Source of the DNA: Hydrangea macrophylla
Taxonomy: Eukaryota > Streptophyta > Magnoliopsida > Cornales > Hydrangeaceae
Direction of reading: 5' to 3'
Length of the DNA stretch: 64,000 bases
Assembly: GCA_033977485.1 (NCBI GenBank)
Contig: CM066983.1
Location: 109,521,580 to 109,585,579 of the forward strand
Below are positions 11,758 through 23,331 of this stretch, piece by piece (the stretch's first letter is position 1; every line of letters starts with the position of its first letter). Both the position numbers and the translations under genes were made by a program. Below the pieces are notes generated by a model, which was not told the DNA's origin, made no database searches, and saw nothing but the letters and a program-made list of their open reading frames with translations.

Positions 11758-12040
11758 GGCTTAGTTTGACCCCCATTTTGGTGCTTCTCCTTTTTTAAAG
11801 CACAATTTCATGTTAATTTATTTGGTAACTAGTTTATGAGCTTTGCAAAAATTGAATTTGGGGCTTTTTTTCGGAGCTTTTAAAAGCTCTAGAACGGAGC
11901 TTTTAAAAGCTCAAGGTTGTTTTTTGGTTTCGTGATGTCTTTTTGAAGAGTAGTGTGTCACTTGTATAAAATTATCAAACAATTTAGTAATAAATTTCAT
12001 AAGCTCCTTTTAAAAAGCCATGTAGGGGCCAAACTAAGCC
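11758..12040 (+). mobile_element. Tourist-like (PIF/Harbinger) MITE, 283 bp
   Basis: Terminal inverted repeats GGCTTAGTTTGACCCC and GGGGCCAAACTAAGCC are flanked by TAA on both sides, the PIF/Harbinger three-base target duplication. Internal GAGCTTTTAAAAGCTC palindromes are visible. A second copy in the opposite orientation is at 53566-53845. Confidence 0.85.
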
Positions 12041-12127
12041 TAAGTGAGAGAAGAGAGAGAAGGGAGAGAAACCCTTCTAATATATATATGAAAACATAGG
12101 CCAAAACTTCTGCCACGTGCACTTCTT

Positions 12128-12136
12128 CCCCCCCCC

Positions 12137-12169
<33 letters not shown>

Positions 12170-12170
12170 C
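12128..12170. repeat. Poly-C plus (CT)n tract
   Basis: About 20 C residues run into a CT dinucleotide repeat. Length is likely to vary between individuals and between sequencing runs. Confidence 0.9.
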
Positions 12171-12750
12171 AAATTGCAATCTAATATATGTACATGTGAA
12201 AACAAAGCATTTTGATTTTGCCACCTCAGCGCCATGTGTAATTTTCCTCTAAAATATCTTTTTATTTTTTTTATTTCACTCAATATTTGAAATTGAATAA
12301 ATAGAAATTAATGCTAATTAAATCTAATCCTAACTAATTAATTGTCCTATTCTCTCTCCACCAATCATGATTTTCACTTATTAGATATGTAAATAATAAG
12401 TGTCTTTGATTTATAAGGTTGAATTTAAATTATGTAAGTATCCATGGAAGGGTATGATAAATTATCTATGTATAATTTTTATTATAATATGTGTTTTTTG
12501 GTGTTTATGTAGCTATATTTTAGCTGACATTATTTTGATTTTAGGAAAATTTTAGCTTCATTTTTGCCAATGATTGAGAGAGCTCCTTAGGTTTCTCTCT
12601 ATAGCCCTTTATTGAGCATCTTTTTAGTATTAAAAAATCCGCATCTCGCTTTACAATTTACACCTACTAAAAAGGATTGAAAAAACAAAATGAGTAATTT
12701 TTATTCTTCCGAGTTTAAAAAAAAGACTTGAATGACATATAAAAATAATA
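12171..12750. other. AT-rich intergenic DNA
   Basis: No supported gene or repeat. Only short chance frames are present. Confidence 0.5.
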
Positions 12751-12872
12751 AAACTATGCTTCTCAAATTTTTTTTATCCCAAATGTGATTCTAATGCATG
12801 TGACAATGGGACCACTGCCACATGTATTGGAAAGCACATTTAGGATATAAATTTTGCAAAACATATCTAACA
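12751..12872. mobile_element. Degraded MITE related to 8421-8594
   Basis: Shows the same arrangement of an ATGCTTCTCAAATTTT-like left arm and a GCAAAACATATC-like inverted right arm around CATGTG and its complement. The match is imperfect, so boundaries are approximate. Confidence 0.5.
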
Positions 12873-13461
12873 TATTATAAATATATATAACTAATGTGGT
12901 ATTTTTTTATAAAGCTTTCTCTTCTATCACGTGGCACACTCCTGAAAAATTAGTTCTTCATTTTAATATGTACAATATATATATATATATGAGATCTAAA
13001 ATTTATAACTGAAAATTTACAATTTAAGTACATTTACAACTCCGTCAAAAAAAAAATTTTGGGTCTTCGATCCGGTTTTTCATTTTAATAAAAGATTCCT
13101 CAACAAAAAATTCCACATAAACTTGTTGTGTGAAATTTTGTACCATAAGAATTTGATTTGATTAAATTCACTAATCAAGAATTATTAACCAAAATTAAAA
13201 ACGAGTTGTCATTTAAACTCAAATAATCTAATATGGAGGACTTTCTACCAAAATTTTAAATTTGAATTTCATCATTTTAACTGCTTTCAAGTGACTCCAA
13301 TTTATTTTTCTCTAGGACGAGTAGTAGTTCTGATAGGGGTTTATAAAAGAAGTTTTCTCTTGCAGTTGGACGGTTAACATATAAAAGAGCTAATTTTGGA
13401 GATTTCAAATGGAGAAGACTCATTATTTTCTGATCATAGTCATCAAACCACATATATCTTA
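12873..13461. other. AT-rich intergenic DNA
   Basis: Contains a short (AT)n run near 12978 but no supported gene. TATCTTA at 13455-13461 is the probable target duplication of the next element. Confidence 0.5.
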
Positions 13462-14710
13462 TCAATAATGCAAGAGACACATCTGATTTCACACCTAAAT
13501 TCACACCAGGGACATCTAAGCAATTTTAAAAACTTGTTTTGGACCCACAAATAAAAATAAAAATAAAAATAAAAACTCTCCATCTGTCTCTCTCTTGTTT
13601 ACAGAGCAAAACCCCCCAAACCCAATTCAACAAAATCCCTAGCCCAACTCGTCAAAACCATCCAGACCTGACGACGGATCCGGTAACGACGGGTCACCCA
13701 TTTCCACCTCAGTCGCTCACTCACTCACTCACTCGCTCGCTCACTCGCTCACTCACTCTCTCTCACTCACTCACTCACTCTCTCTCTCTCTCTCTCTCTC
13801 TACTACACTGACTACCCCCAATGTCTTTAGAGTGATGGGCATACAAAATGTGAGTTTGTGTGTTTTGATTTATGAAGGTAAATGAAACTATTGGAAGAAG
13901 GAAAAAAAAAACAAGAATGAAGTCTATTAATGGAGGCCTGTACAAGTTTACATATCAGCATTTTGTGAATTCAAACATCAAACTAAACCAAAGAAACACC
14001 GAGGAGCAGAGGCTTATGAAGTGCATAAGGCACGGGATAAAAAAGTGCTTGAGAATGATCCCTCTAACCCAATTAATATATGCCCATTCCACATGTTCAT
14101 TAGGACCACAATAGCTTCCCAAGCAGAACATTATCATGAGAACATTGTGCTGAGAATGTTGAAACTTGCTTCTCTTCCAAGAAGACTGAGTTTGACGAAT
14201 AATAAGGCACTGCAAACAAGGATAAATAAATTAATCTTGGAGATAAAGCAAGAGAGAGCAGATAAAACGAAAAGGGGTTCACAATAAAAAAAAACTTTAG
14301 AATCAATCTATAGCAGAGCATGCCAAAAAAAAAATTTGGAGATCAAGAGTATAAATGGAGACTTTCTTAGAAAATGTTGAAGTGCATTTGTTTGGTAGTC
14401 AGTGCATTTGAACCTATAAGTTAATTTTATTATACTTACAAATTCATCATTTCCATTGAAAAAAATAGAAAGCTTCACTATATTTCATGTTTTTCTGCAA
14501 ATATATATATATATATATGTATATATATTGAGAGAGTGTGCATGTGTGTGAGAGTGCATATCGAGAGAGAAAATGAGTGACCGACTGAGGTCAAAATGGG
14601 TGAGTCGTCGTCGCCGGAGTCATGGTCCCCAGAGCCGTCAGGGTGGGGATGGGGTTTGACGGGTTGAGGATAGGATTTTGTTGAATTGGGTTTGGGGGGT
14701 TTAGCTTTGT

Positions 14711-14756
<46 letters not shown>

Positions 14757-14898
14757 GAGAGGGAGAGGTTTTTTTTTTTTTTTGATTTTTTGTTTTGTTT
14801 TTTTTTTTTTTTTTTTTTTTTTTTTTGTGGGTCTCAAACAAGTTAAAATTTCTTAGATGTCGCTTGTGTGGAATAAGATGTGTCTCTAGCATTATTGA
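13462..14898. mobile_element. Long-inverted-repeat DNA element (MULE/foldback-like), possibly with captured sequence
   Basis: The arms 13462-13720 and 14570-14898 are imperfect inverted copies. They share blocks such as TCAATAATGC, AGAGACACATCT, GACATCTAAG, and CCCCCCAAACCCAATTCAAC next to GTTTACA. TATCTTA flanks both ends (13455-13461 and 14899-14905). Long terminal repeats with unique sequence between them suggest a Mutator-like non-autonomous element, though seven bases is shorter than the usual 8-10 bp duplication. The middle holds an open frame at 14021-14287. Confidence 0.65.
14021..14287 (+). CDS. Unrecognised 88-codon ORF inside the inverted-repeat element
   Basis: The frame runs from an ATG at 14021 to a stop at 14285-14287, and is open further upstream without a Met (EAYEVHKARDKK region). 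It is rich in charged residues, with a basic, leucine-rich C-terminal third (INKLILEIKQERADK) that could form a short helix. I do not recognise the family. Its position between long inverted repeats is what one expects of a host exon captured by a Pack-MULE. No intron signals, promoter or expression evidence are visible, so it may be non-coding. Confidence 0.25.
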   Translation: MHKARDKKVLENDPSNPINICPFHMFIRTTIASQAEHYHENIVLRMLKLASLPRRLSLTNNKALQTRINKLILEIKQERADKTKRGSQ

Positions 14899-14913
14899 TA
14901 TCTTATATAAAAA

Positions 14914-15080
14914 ATGTTACACTCACATCTAATTCACACCCAATTCCACACTCAACACATCCTGGTTCTTAATTCCAGTGGATTCCATTTGAGTCCCACA
15001 CAAGACCCATCAAAATCAAGGGTCAGAATTATTGGGTATAGAATTAGGAGTGGACTTAAATGTGGGTGTAGCACTACTCA
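14914..15080. repeat. Imperfect inverted repeat (MITE-like)
   Basis: The left arm TGTTACACTCACATCTAATT is mirrored by a diverged right arm ending GGGTGTAGCACTACT. No clear target duplication was found. Confidence 0.45.
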
Positions 15081-15102
15081 TCTTATATATATTATCTTTG
15101 AA

Positions 15103-15271
15103 TAATGCTAGGTACATGACCTAAATAGGATACCTAAACTATCCACATGCTGATGTGACATGGTAATTCGGAAAATAATTCAAACTTTTTTTGGTAACTG
15201 ATGAATGATTTTGGAAATCCACATCAGCAGGTGGATAGTTTAGGTGTCCTGTTTAGGTGCACCTAGCATTA
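15103..15271. mobile_element. MITE with about 50-bp terminal inverted repeats
   Basis: TAATGCTAGGTACATGACC at the left is the inverted copy of the right end GGTGCACCTAGCATTA. The similarity continues inward through CCTAAACTATCCAC and CTGATGTG. It has no coding capacity. Confidence 0.75.
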
Positions 15272-16217
15272 CTCATTTTCTTTCTATTTGTACTAGCAGA
15301 CGGGACACACGTGTTGCGTGTGCAATTCGTTGAATTTCTTTTTTTTTTTTGGTACAATTAATCTTGATATATTAATTCTTCACTGTTTGAGAAAAAAATA
15401 TTTGGAAGTAAATCCAAAATAGAAGCCCAAACAAAATAACTCCAAATTATCAGTAGTATACAAACTAAATTCGTGGGAAAAAAATGTTTTTTCACTGCAT
15501 CATCAGCAAAACCCAAGTTAGGAAGTTTTAGTATATATACCCATTCTCAGTGCCTAATCCTCCTTATATATATATATATATATATCACATATGTATACAT
15601 ACCCCATAATGGTTTTTCACCTCTTGTTGATGTAGAAGTCGGAGTTTTAGAAAGAGTGACAGAGAGAGATATGGAATCACAGAACATGGAGGCAGTTTCC
15701 CAGAATGTGAGAGGCAGTTTGGGGAAGTTTTGATTGGGACGTTGGAGAGATGAGAACAGAGTGGCAATTTTAGAAGGCAATTGTAATGACATTTTTGTAT
15801 TTTCAAAATAGTATTATAAGTAAATAATTATTAATTATTGTGTAAATATGAGGTATGATAAAAAGGGGAGGGTACCCCTCCTTTTACCTTTCTATAGTAG
15901 TATAAATATTTCATATTTTTTCAACTCTATTATCCCATAATTTGTGGATATGTCATAGCACGGGGGAATCAAGAAGAATGGCCAATCAAATGACAATGTT
16001 ATAGAGTAATATGTGATTTTTGAACTGACTATCAATTGAACAATCACTTCCCAAACTCATTAGTTTCTTCAACTTATTTTTAAACTCATCAATTTTAATT
16101 TTTAAAGTCGCAAGTTCAAAATGCGACTTCTGTAAAAAAAATTTGTTGAAGTCGCTAATTCAAAATGTGACTTTATTAGCAACTTTAGCCAACCATTAGT
16201 TTTCAGCAATCAGCTCC
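15272..16217. other. AT-rich intergenic DNA with microsatellite
   Basis: Contains an (AT)n run near 15567 and a CACGTG-like motif (ACACACGTGTTGCGTGTG near 15305). Two short in-frame stretches near 15473-15733 look like chance frames. The last 60 bases resemble 33980-34030, on the other side of the transposon nest. Confidence 0.45.
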
Positions 16218-18885
16218 TAGAGATGGCAACGCGGCGGGTGGTAAGGAATAGCCTCTTCCCAACTCTTACTCCTATTAAAAAGTTGTTTACCAAATCCGCC
16301 CAACTCTATTAGTAGCGGAATCGAATTTAGTCAATTTTTTTATCGGGGCGGTGACGAGTTTACTATCGGGGTAACATATAATTTAAAATTTTATATTTTA
16401 GTAAACTAATTAATTGAATGATTAATTGACAAGTAACTATGGTGAGTTTCTCTAACGAGTCAAACTTTTAAATTTTTACTCTATGTAATATGTTTCTTTT
16501 TTTATTTATATATATATATATATATATATTATGGTATAAGTAGGCCTGTCAATCGGGCTTAGTGAGCCAGGCCTAAGGTTGGCCAAGCTCGGCCCGAAGT
16601 ATATCAGCACCATCTGAAGCCCGTGCTCGGCCCATTCTAAAATAGAACCCCCATTCCCAAACTCAACCCATCAATTACCACGGGCTTCGGGCCGAGTTTA
16701 GGCTTGTTAAAATTTGCATGCTTTACAAAATGTTTTCGAGTCACCAATCTGTAAAAGACATCATCCCAATCAAAGATTGCAAAAACCCATTAATTTCCAG
16801 TAAAAAAACTCTCTTTTCATTTATTTTTTCTCTTCATACACATCTAATTTCTAATCAAAGTTGAAAAACCCATCAACAAAAACTGCCACACTCGTCCCGA
16901 AAATTTCATTATTTAAAATTTGAATATTTGAAATGTTGGGATTATTAATGTTGATTATTAATCAAGATGAGATTGACTGTGGGTCAACGGAGAATGTCAA
17001 GGACACGAGGATTTGATAATCCATGAGACAATAATATGAGTAAATGACATTCATCTGGCTTAAATGTTATTTGATATTTTTGGTATTTTGTGAATAGTGA
17101 TTATACCTGTTTTGTATAATTTTGGATAGTTTTGATCTAGTTTTAGATCATTTTGAATACTGTGGTGAGAACGTGAGTGATACGTTGCATAAAAAGTAGG
17201 TGGTACAGAGATTCCACGGAGATTAGTTTCGGACGTAAATTTTGGACCCAAACAAAACTTAGTCGAAAACTTTAATAATTTTTTTTAATTTTCACTCGTG
17301 AGGTAATAAAATGGACGTGTGCGACGTTTCAGGAGTAAATTAGAAGTTTTGAGAACTCGTGGGGAGATAAGTGTAATTTCTAAAAGTCATGCCTATTTAG
17401 GAAGACTTAGGATATTTTCATAAAAGCATCCAAAAAGTTAATATCTTGAGAGAGAGAGAAAGAGATTTATTCCCTCAAACTTTCCGGCGACATACGACGA
17501 ACTTTCGACCGTCAGTTTTTCACCAAATTTCATATTCGGACTCCTGGAGGCAAGATCTACATTTTGATACCTCTTAGGCCTCGTTTGGCTAACTTTTTAC
17601 GAAAATCTAATTTCTAAAAATTTGGAGAAGATCATGTAAAACTTGTAGAAATCGCGTATAAACTAAGATCTGACGTTTATTTGGGCATCTAGTCGATCCT
17701 TCAAAGTTAGGAAGAAATCGCACGAGGTATGAAGTTTTAACCTATGTTATATAGGAATATACATATTTTGGATTACGACGACGAAATTGTGATCCGGGAA
17801 AAAATCATGTGTTAATAGTAGGCCCGTTAATTATACTCGCCCTTTAATGTGAAAATCATGTCTAATTTTACGCTAGCACGTTGAGATGTTTATGTGGGTT
17901 AAAGGGGGGACTTATACAATTTCATGCCAGAGTAAGCTTCTCGACGTTTGAAAATTTAATAGCGACGGCTACTGTACATGGTTTAAAACTTAGACTTGCC
18001 ATGACACTTGGGGATGCAACAGTTGTAGGCTTGGACTAGCCGTTGGCATTGCAGTTTAAGGCTTAGACTTGTCGCTACCAGATGAATGCATATTTTCTCC
18101 CTAGAGACTATTTGATGTGATTTATGTGATTAAAGCATGTTTTATCGTATACACATATGTTAGGATTTGTACACTCAGCATATAGCTGAGCAGTGGAGCT
18201 TTACTCCATTGCAGATGATAAGAAGAAAGGAAAGAAGAAGCGTGAGGAATGAGGTCAAGGAATGCCGGGAAATCATCACCTTGTTCATACTTTTGTTGTC
18301 ATCCCAAACTTGTAATAAAGATTTGGAGAAGTTGTAAAATGTTGTAATAGAATCTTAGGATAGTTTTGTAGCATTGTAATCACTAGTAAGATATCATACC
18401 CGTTCCAAAATTTCATAGTTTTAAAGTGCATAATTTGAGGTTTTGTAAAATTATTAATGTTATTAATAATTTGAGCTGGAGTTGACTGTGAGTCAATGGT
18501 GAAGTATTAGTGGAGACACGGGAACTTGAAAGTTCATTTTGCATTGGCTGATTAAATAACATTTATGTGATTTAAATATTGTTTGATATATCTGGTACTC
18601 TTGTGAATAATAAATTTACCTGTGTAGAGTAAATTCTGGTAGTTTTGTTATCGCTATAAAGCATTTTGAACACTATGGTGAGAACGTGAGTGGCACGTTA
18701 AATAAAAAGGTAAGTGGTATAGAGATTCCACGAAATTTAGTTTTGGATCCTTATTTTGGATCTAAACGGAACTTAGCCGAAAACTTTTATAAATTTTAGT
18801 TTTCACTCGTAAAATAATAAAGTAGACGTTTAAGACGTTTCATGGGAGAATTAGAAGTTTTGGAAACTCATGGGGAGGTAGACAT

Positions 18886-21731
18886 TGTCACGCCCCGACG
18901 TAGCATAAATAAGGAAAGCGTTTAATTTCCTTTATGGACCCGTAGGTCGCGACAGTTTGAAGGATCGATTCCGTCCCAAACGTCGAACAACAAAACATAA
19001 TAATCAGAGCAGAGCAATCAAGGCTTATAAAAATTTTCTAACTTATTACATATTACAGCACGGGGTCATCTAAAGGCACAGACCGCCTTAAACAAAACAA
19101 TAACTTAAAGTCTATTACAGTCATCCTTAAAACAAAACAGTTTAAAACTTAAACATAAAACTTAAAGCATAAACAGTTTCTCTCATTCCAAAAGCAGCCA
19201 TTCTCAATTAGCATAGTCGTATGATTCCTCCTGGTTATAACCTGAAAAGCCTGAACACGAATGTCCAGGACGCATCAACGTCGTCAGCTTCAAGAAGCTG
19301 GTGAGTATTAAAAACATAACTTTAAATGTAAAACATACTCATTTACCATTTTTCCAATTCCCATTAAAAATTCACAAGTTTATATTTAAGATAAAGAGCT
19401 TGTTTAGAAAACCACCACAACATTATTCCAAAGATAAGTTCACACATATGTGACCGTGTATGAGAACGATGCACCAACTCATCTTACCGACTCTTTTCTC
19501 TCGACAAAACCCAACAACCCACTATCTTACTCCTGGTATCTTTGAAACACTAAGATAGCCACACTTTAGCAACGGGGCGCCAGGGAGTGTCCAGTTTGCC
19601 TCACACTTTGGTCCGGGGTACCAGGGAGTGTCCAATGCCTCACACTTTGAATACCCTAACCGCCATGCAAATACCAGGGCAACCCCTCACGCAGTATCCA
19701 GACTCGAGTATCAGGGAGTGTCCGCAGGCCACACTTTAGCACTACCATGGGTGCCAGGGAATGTCCAAGTTCGGCTTCACACACTTTAACGCTTCCATGG
19801 GCGTCAGGGAGTGTCCAAGTTTGCCACCGTCGCATTTTAAAGATACCCTCGCCACAACCACAACCACAACCACAAAACACAACCACAACCACAACCACAA
19901 ACTCAAACTCAACCACAACCACAACCACGAACTCAAACTCATACTCTTTCCCCACTACCATTACTCTTTTTCCACACTGACTAACACCCACATGCATGTA
20001 CCACTGACTCCACATGAGTGACATACACTTAAACATAAGCAAAATGCTGAATTAAATGAACAACACGCGTACGGGGATTGATAACTCGTAATTCCTTGCC
20101 TTAATCATTTCAAGCATAACTAATAGCATTCTGTTATTAATAAAATTCCCAAACAGAACCTTAACAGTACTTAAAAGTTGAACCAAACAGTCCCTTAACA
20201 TAAAATAAGCAAAACCAGAATCTGCCAGATATCGCGTGCGCGGATCGCTCGCGCGGTCCGCTCGCGCGATAAGCCCAATTTTCATTTTATATATATAAAC
20301 TCTTCTGTCTACCTGGGGAAGCAAGGATCGCGCGCGCGGATCACTCGCGCGAGGGGTCGCTCGCGCGGTTCTCGCGCGCGCGATCGTGGCGCGAGATGAA
20401 GCTGAGGCTTCATCTTCTCCGCAGAAACTGCTCTGTTTCAGCTTAAAGGGTCCAAATTGACCCATTTTGCAATTCTAAAGTATATAGGACATATAATATA
20501 TGATTCTCTTCGGTTTTTCACAAGGATTATGATTCCATAATCTATTTTACACGAATCAATCTATAACTCTAGAATTTTACGAAAAACTAAAAGTTGTGAA
20601 AATTTGATTTCTAATATACTTTCTCATGTGAATAAATTAGGCTCTAAAACTTTAACCATAGTCAATACATACTGTAATCTTTGATATTCAACTCTGAAAA
20701 CGGATTTAGATTAAGGTTTGAAGATCTTGATTTCAAGCTATGAAATTTCAAACGTATGATCAACAATGGTGTATTATCAAACAAACTATACTAACAGTAA
20801 ATAAGCATATATTACATTCAAAGTGAGTTGATAATACTCACTGAGATTAATGGAGCAGAGAATTGTTGAGAAAGAATCCAATTTAGAAATAAATGACAAA
20901 CTTGGCTTTGGAAGTCTTGAGCTTCTCTCTCTATAAACTAACTCTCTGTGTTTCTCTCTAATGCTCTGAAATTCAGTTTTGTAATGGCAATTGTGCAGCT
21001 TGTGAATGAGAGTGTGAGTTATAAATAGTAAAACTACAACTTGGTGCCCAAGTTGTTTCAAGTTTACTCTACCATTACTCTTAATTCCAATTTAGTTAAG
21101 ATAACTAAAGAATGCACAGCCTAAACATGAGTTTCTATAACTAAACACATACGTATCACAGTGTATAACAACTCTACAACTGATCCAAAGGCCATGTATA
21201 GGCATGTAGAGGTCAAGTATGTTTGTTTGGGTAATTAGCTTATGGCACAACAATTACACGTATAAGTTAAACATTCCCAAACATTGCCTTAGCCAATGAT
21301 CACTTGCCATTAATAGAAATAAAGCATGAGTCATGTCAAACTTTATATCACTTTCAAAATCTGTGGAAGTTTAGCACATAAACTGGTATTTTCGTGACGC
21401 GGTGTTCGTCATAAAAATACAGAAAATTCATTTTACTGTAAGAAATGGTTTTCTGGTTTTATAAAAATACTGTTTGAGTCAAAAAGGAAATATTTCCACC
21501 GTTTTGAAATACATATTTTGAAATCCACACAGGTATTACTAACTTTTGTAAAAATTGCAATTTGACCCCAATAAAATTCTTAGCTTGCAATAATTCAAGG
21601 AATAAAATTAGTACATGAGAAATGTAATTAAATGAAGCAGTCAATACCAGATGAAATTAAATATGACAATGCAATTACAAATTAAATATGAAAATGAAAT
21701 TTAGAATTAAATGGAAATGCAGGTTGTTACA
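18886..21731 (-). mobile_element. Solo LTR of the chromovirus family nested in the 5' LTR (2846 bp)
   Basis: It runs from TGTCACGCCCC to GGTTGTTACA with perfect target duplications GACAT at 18881-18885 and 21732-21736. The sequence interrupted here is continuous in the 3' LTR at about 31050, which proves the insertion. It contains the minisatellite (19560-19830), a CAACCA run (19855-19930) and the CGCGCG block (20225-20395). It lies about 25 bp upstream of the host LTR's TATA box. Confidence 0.95.
20225..20395. repeat. CpG-dense CGCGCG block inside nested LTR
   Basis: Blocks such as ATCGCGCGCGCGGATC and TCGCGCGCGCGATC are self-complementary over most of their length and could fold into GC hairpins. 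It is the equivalent of 10200-10350. Confidence 0.7.
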
Positions 21732-21755
21732 GACATAATTTACGAAAGTTGTGTA

Positions 21756-21764
21756 TATAAATAG
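21756..21764 (+). promoter_or_regulatory. TATA box of family A 5' LTR
   Basis: TATAAATAG followed by AAAGGATGAG. The 3' LTR copy has the same box at 31080-31088. It is the only TATA-type motif conserved between both LTRs in the U3 region. Confidence 0.65.
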
Positions 21765-22849
21765 AAAGGATGAGATTTTCATTTCTCACAACTTTCTAAA
21801 AATATCCAAGGAGGAGAGAGAAAAAGGAGATTTAGTTGCCACGTGCTTTGCGTCGCCGATCGATAACCATTCGTCTGTCAGATTTTCTCCAGATTTTAGA
21901 TTTGAACTCCTCGAGGCAAGATCTACGTTTTGATACTTCTTTGGCCGCGTTTGGCCAATTTTTTTAAAAATATAATTTCTAGGAATTTGGGAAAAATCCA
22001 GTAAAACTTGTAGAAATCGCATATAATCTGAGATCCGACGTTTATTCGGGCCTCTAGTTGATCCTTCAAAGTTTTGGAGAGATCACACGAGGTATGAATT
22101 CTATATCTATGAAAATTTCATGTTTTGAATATTGACTTCAATATTTTGGATTCGGGCGAAATCCTTGTGTTAATTAGGCCTGTTAATTGTGCACGTGAAA
22201 CTGCTATACAAAGCACGTATAACTGTTTATGTGAGCATGTTATGTGTCTACTTGGGTCAAAGGAGAGTTTGGTGCAAATTCATCTGAGGGTAAGCTCCTC
22301 AAATCTTGAGGATTGTGATATTGATTGTGGTGGTGTCTGGTATGGAGAAAGGCCAAACCAGGACACGGTACCTAGTATGGAGGAAGGCCCGGTCAACCAG
22401 TGTACGGGATGCATGGGAGAGGTGTGCCTTCCACGGCATCGGTTTCATTTACCGGATGAATGCGTACCACTCACCCTATAGACTATTTTTTATGTGTTTT
22501 AGATGATTAAACCATGAATTATCATATAAGCATACATTTAGAATTGTGCACTCAGCATATGGCTGAGCAATGGAGATTTACTCCATTGCCAAGGAAAAAA
22601 GAAGCGCAAGGAGTGAGGCTGAGGAATGCCGAGGAAACACTCTTGTTTATACTTTTGTTTTCTTTCTAACTTGTAATAAGAATTGGATTGATAATATGTT
22701 GTAATCAAATCTTCTTGCGGGTTGGATTAGTACCTGTAATCCTTAGTAAACGCTTTTGTATATTTTTGTTAAATCGTTGTTTTAATCGTGTTGATGTTGG
22801 GAATTAGTTGGTAGAACTTTGGTTTGAGGTTGCTGCAGATTGGGCTTTT

Positions 22850-23165
22850 CTGCTAGAAATCAGTCGACTGATCCCTAGGTCAGTCAACTGGACCCTTATG
22901 TTTCAGTAAGGATCCCTTCAGTTTTGAAAGGCTTCAGTTGACTAGAGGATGATTTCAGTCGACTGGTTTCTACACGAAAAGAGGACACTCTGCATGCATA
23001 GTGTCCAGTCGACTGGATAAGGCACCAGTCGACTGAGAAATTGAGGCCCCAGTCGACTGAGTCCCCGATACAGTCGACTAGACAGGACTGTTGAACTTTT
23101 TTTACTTTCTGCTCCAGGTCTCCAGTCGACCGGACCCCCGATCAATCGACTGGACCCCTGTTTTC
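22850..23165. repeat. CAGTCGACTG palindrome array in the 5' LTR
   Basis: About ten copies of CAGTCGACTG or one-base variants (CAGTCAACTG, CAGTTGACTA, CAATCGACTG) occur in 315 bp, mostly followed by GA and C-rich spacers. The 3' LTR carries the same set at 32140-32435, and the older LTR at 32730-33005. Confidence 0.88.
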
Positions 23166-23331
23166 AAAATTGAATTCTTTTGGAACTTTTCTAATTGGGC
23201 AATGCTTTTTGTAACTCTAATTTTAATGGATTTTACTTATACTTTCCATTGCTATTTTGCTTTAATGGAGTTGGGCAAGCCTTGGTGGCGTGTCGCATGT
23301 CCTATTTCCACGCAATAGTAGGATGGGTCAT

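Noticed and set aside
13539..13811. ORF ending in serine-leucine repeats
   Set aside because: It covers an ACTC/TCTC microsatellite inside the inverted-repeat arm; no protein motif is present.
8853..21731. Two opposite solo LTRs as the ends of one element
   Set aside because: They are inverted relative to each other and each has its own target duplication.
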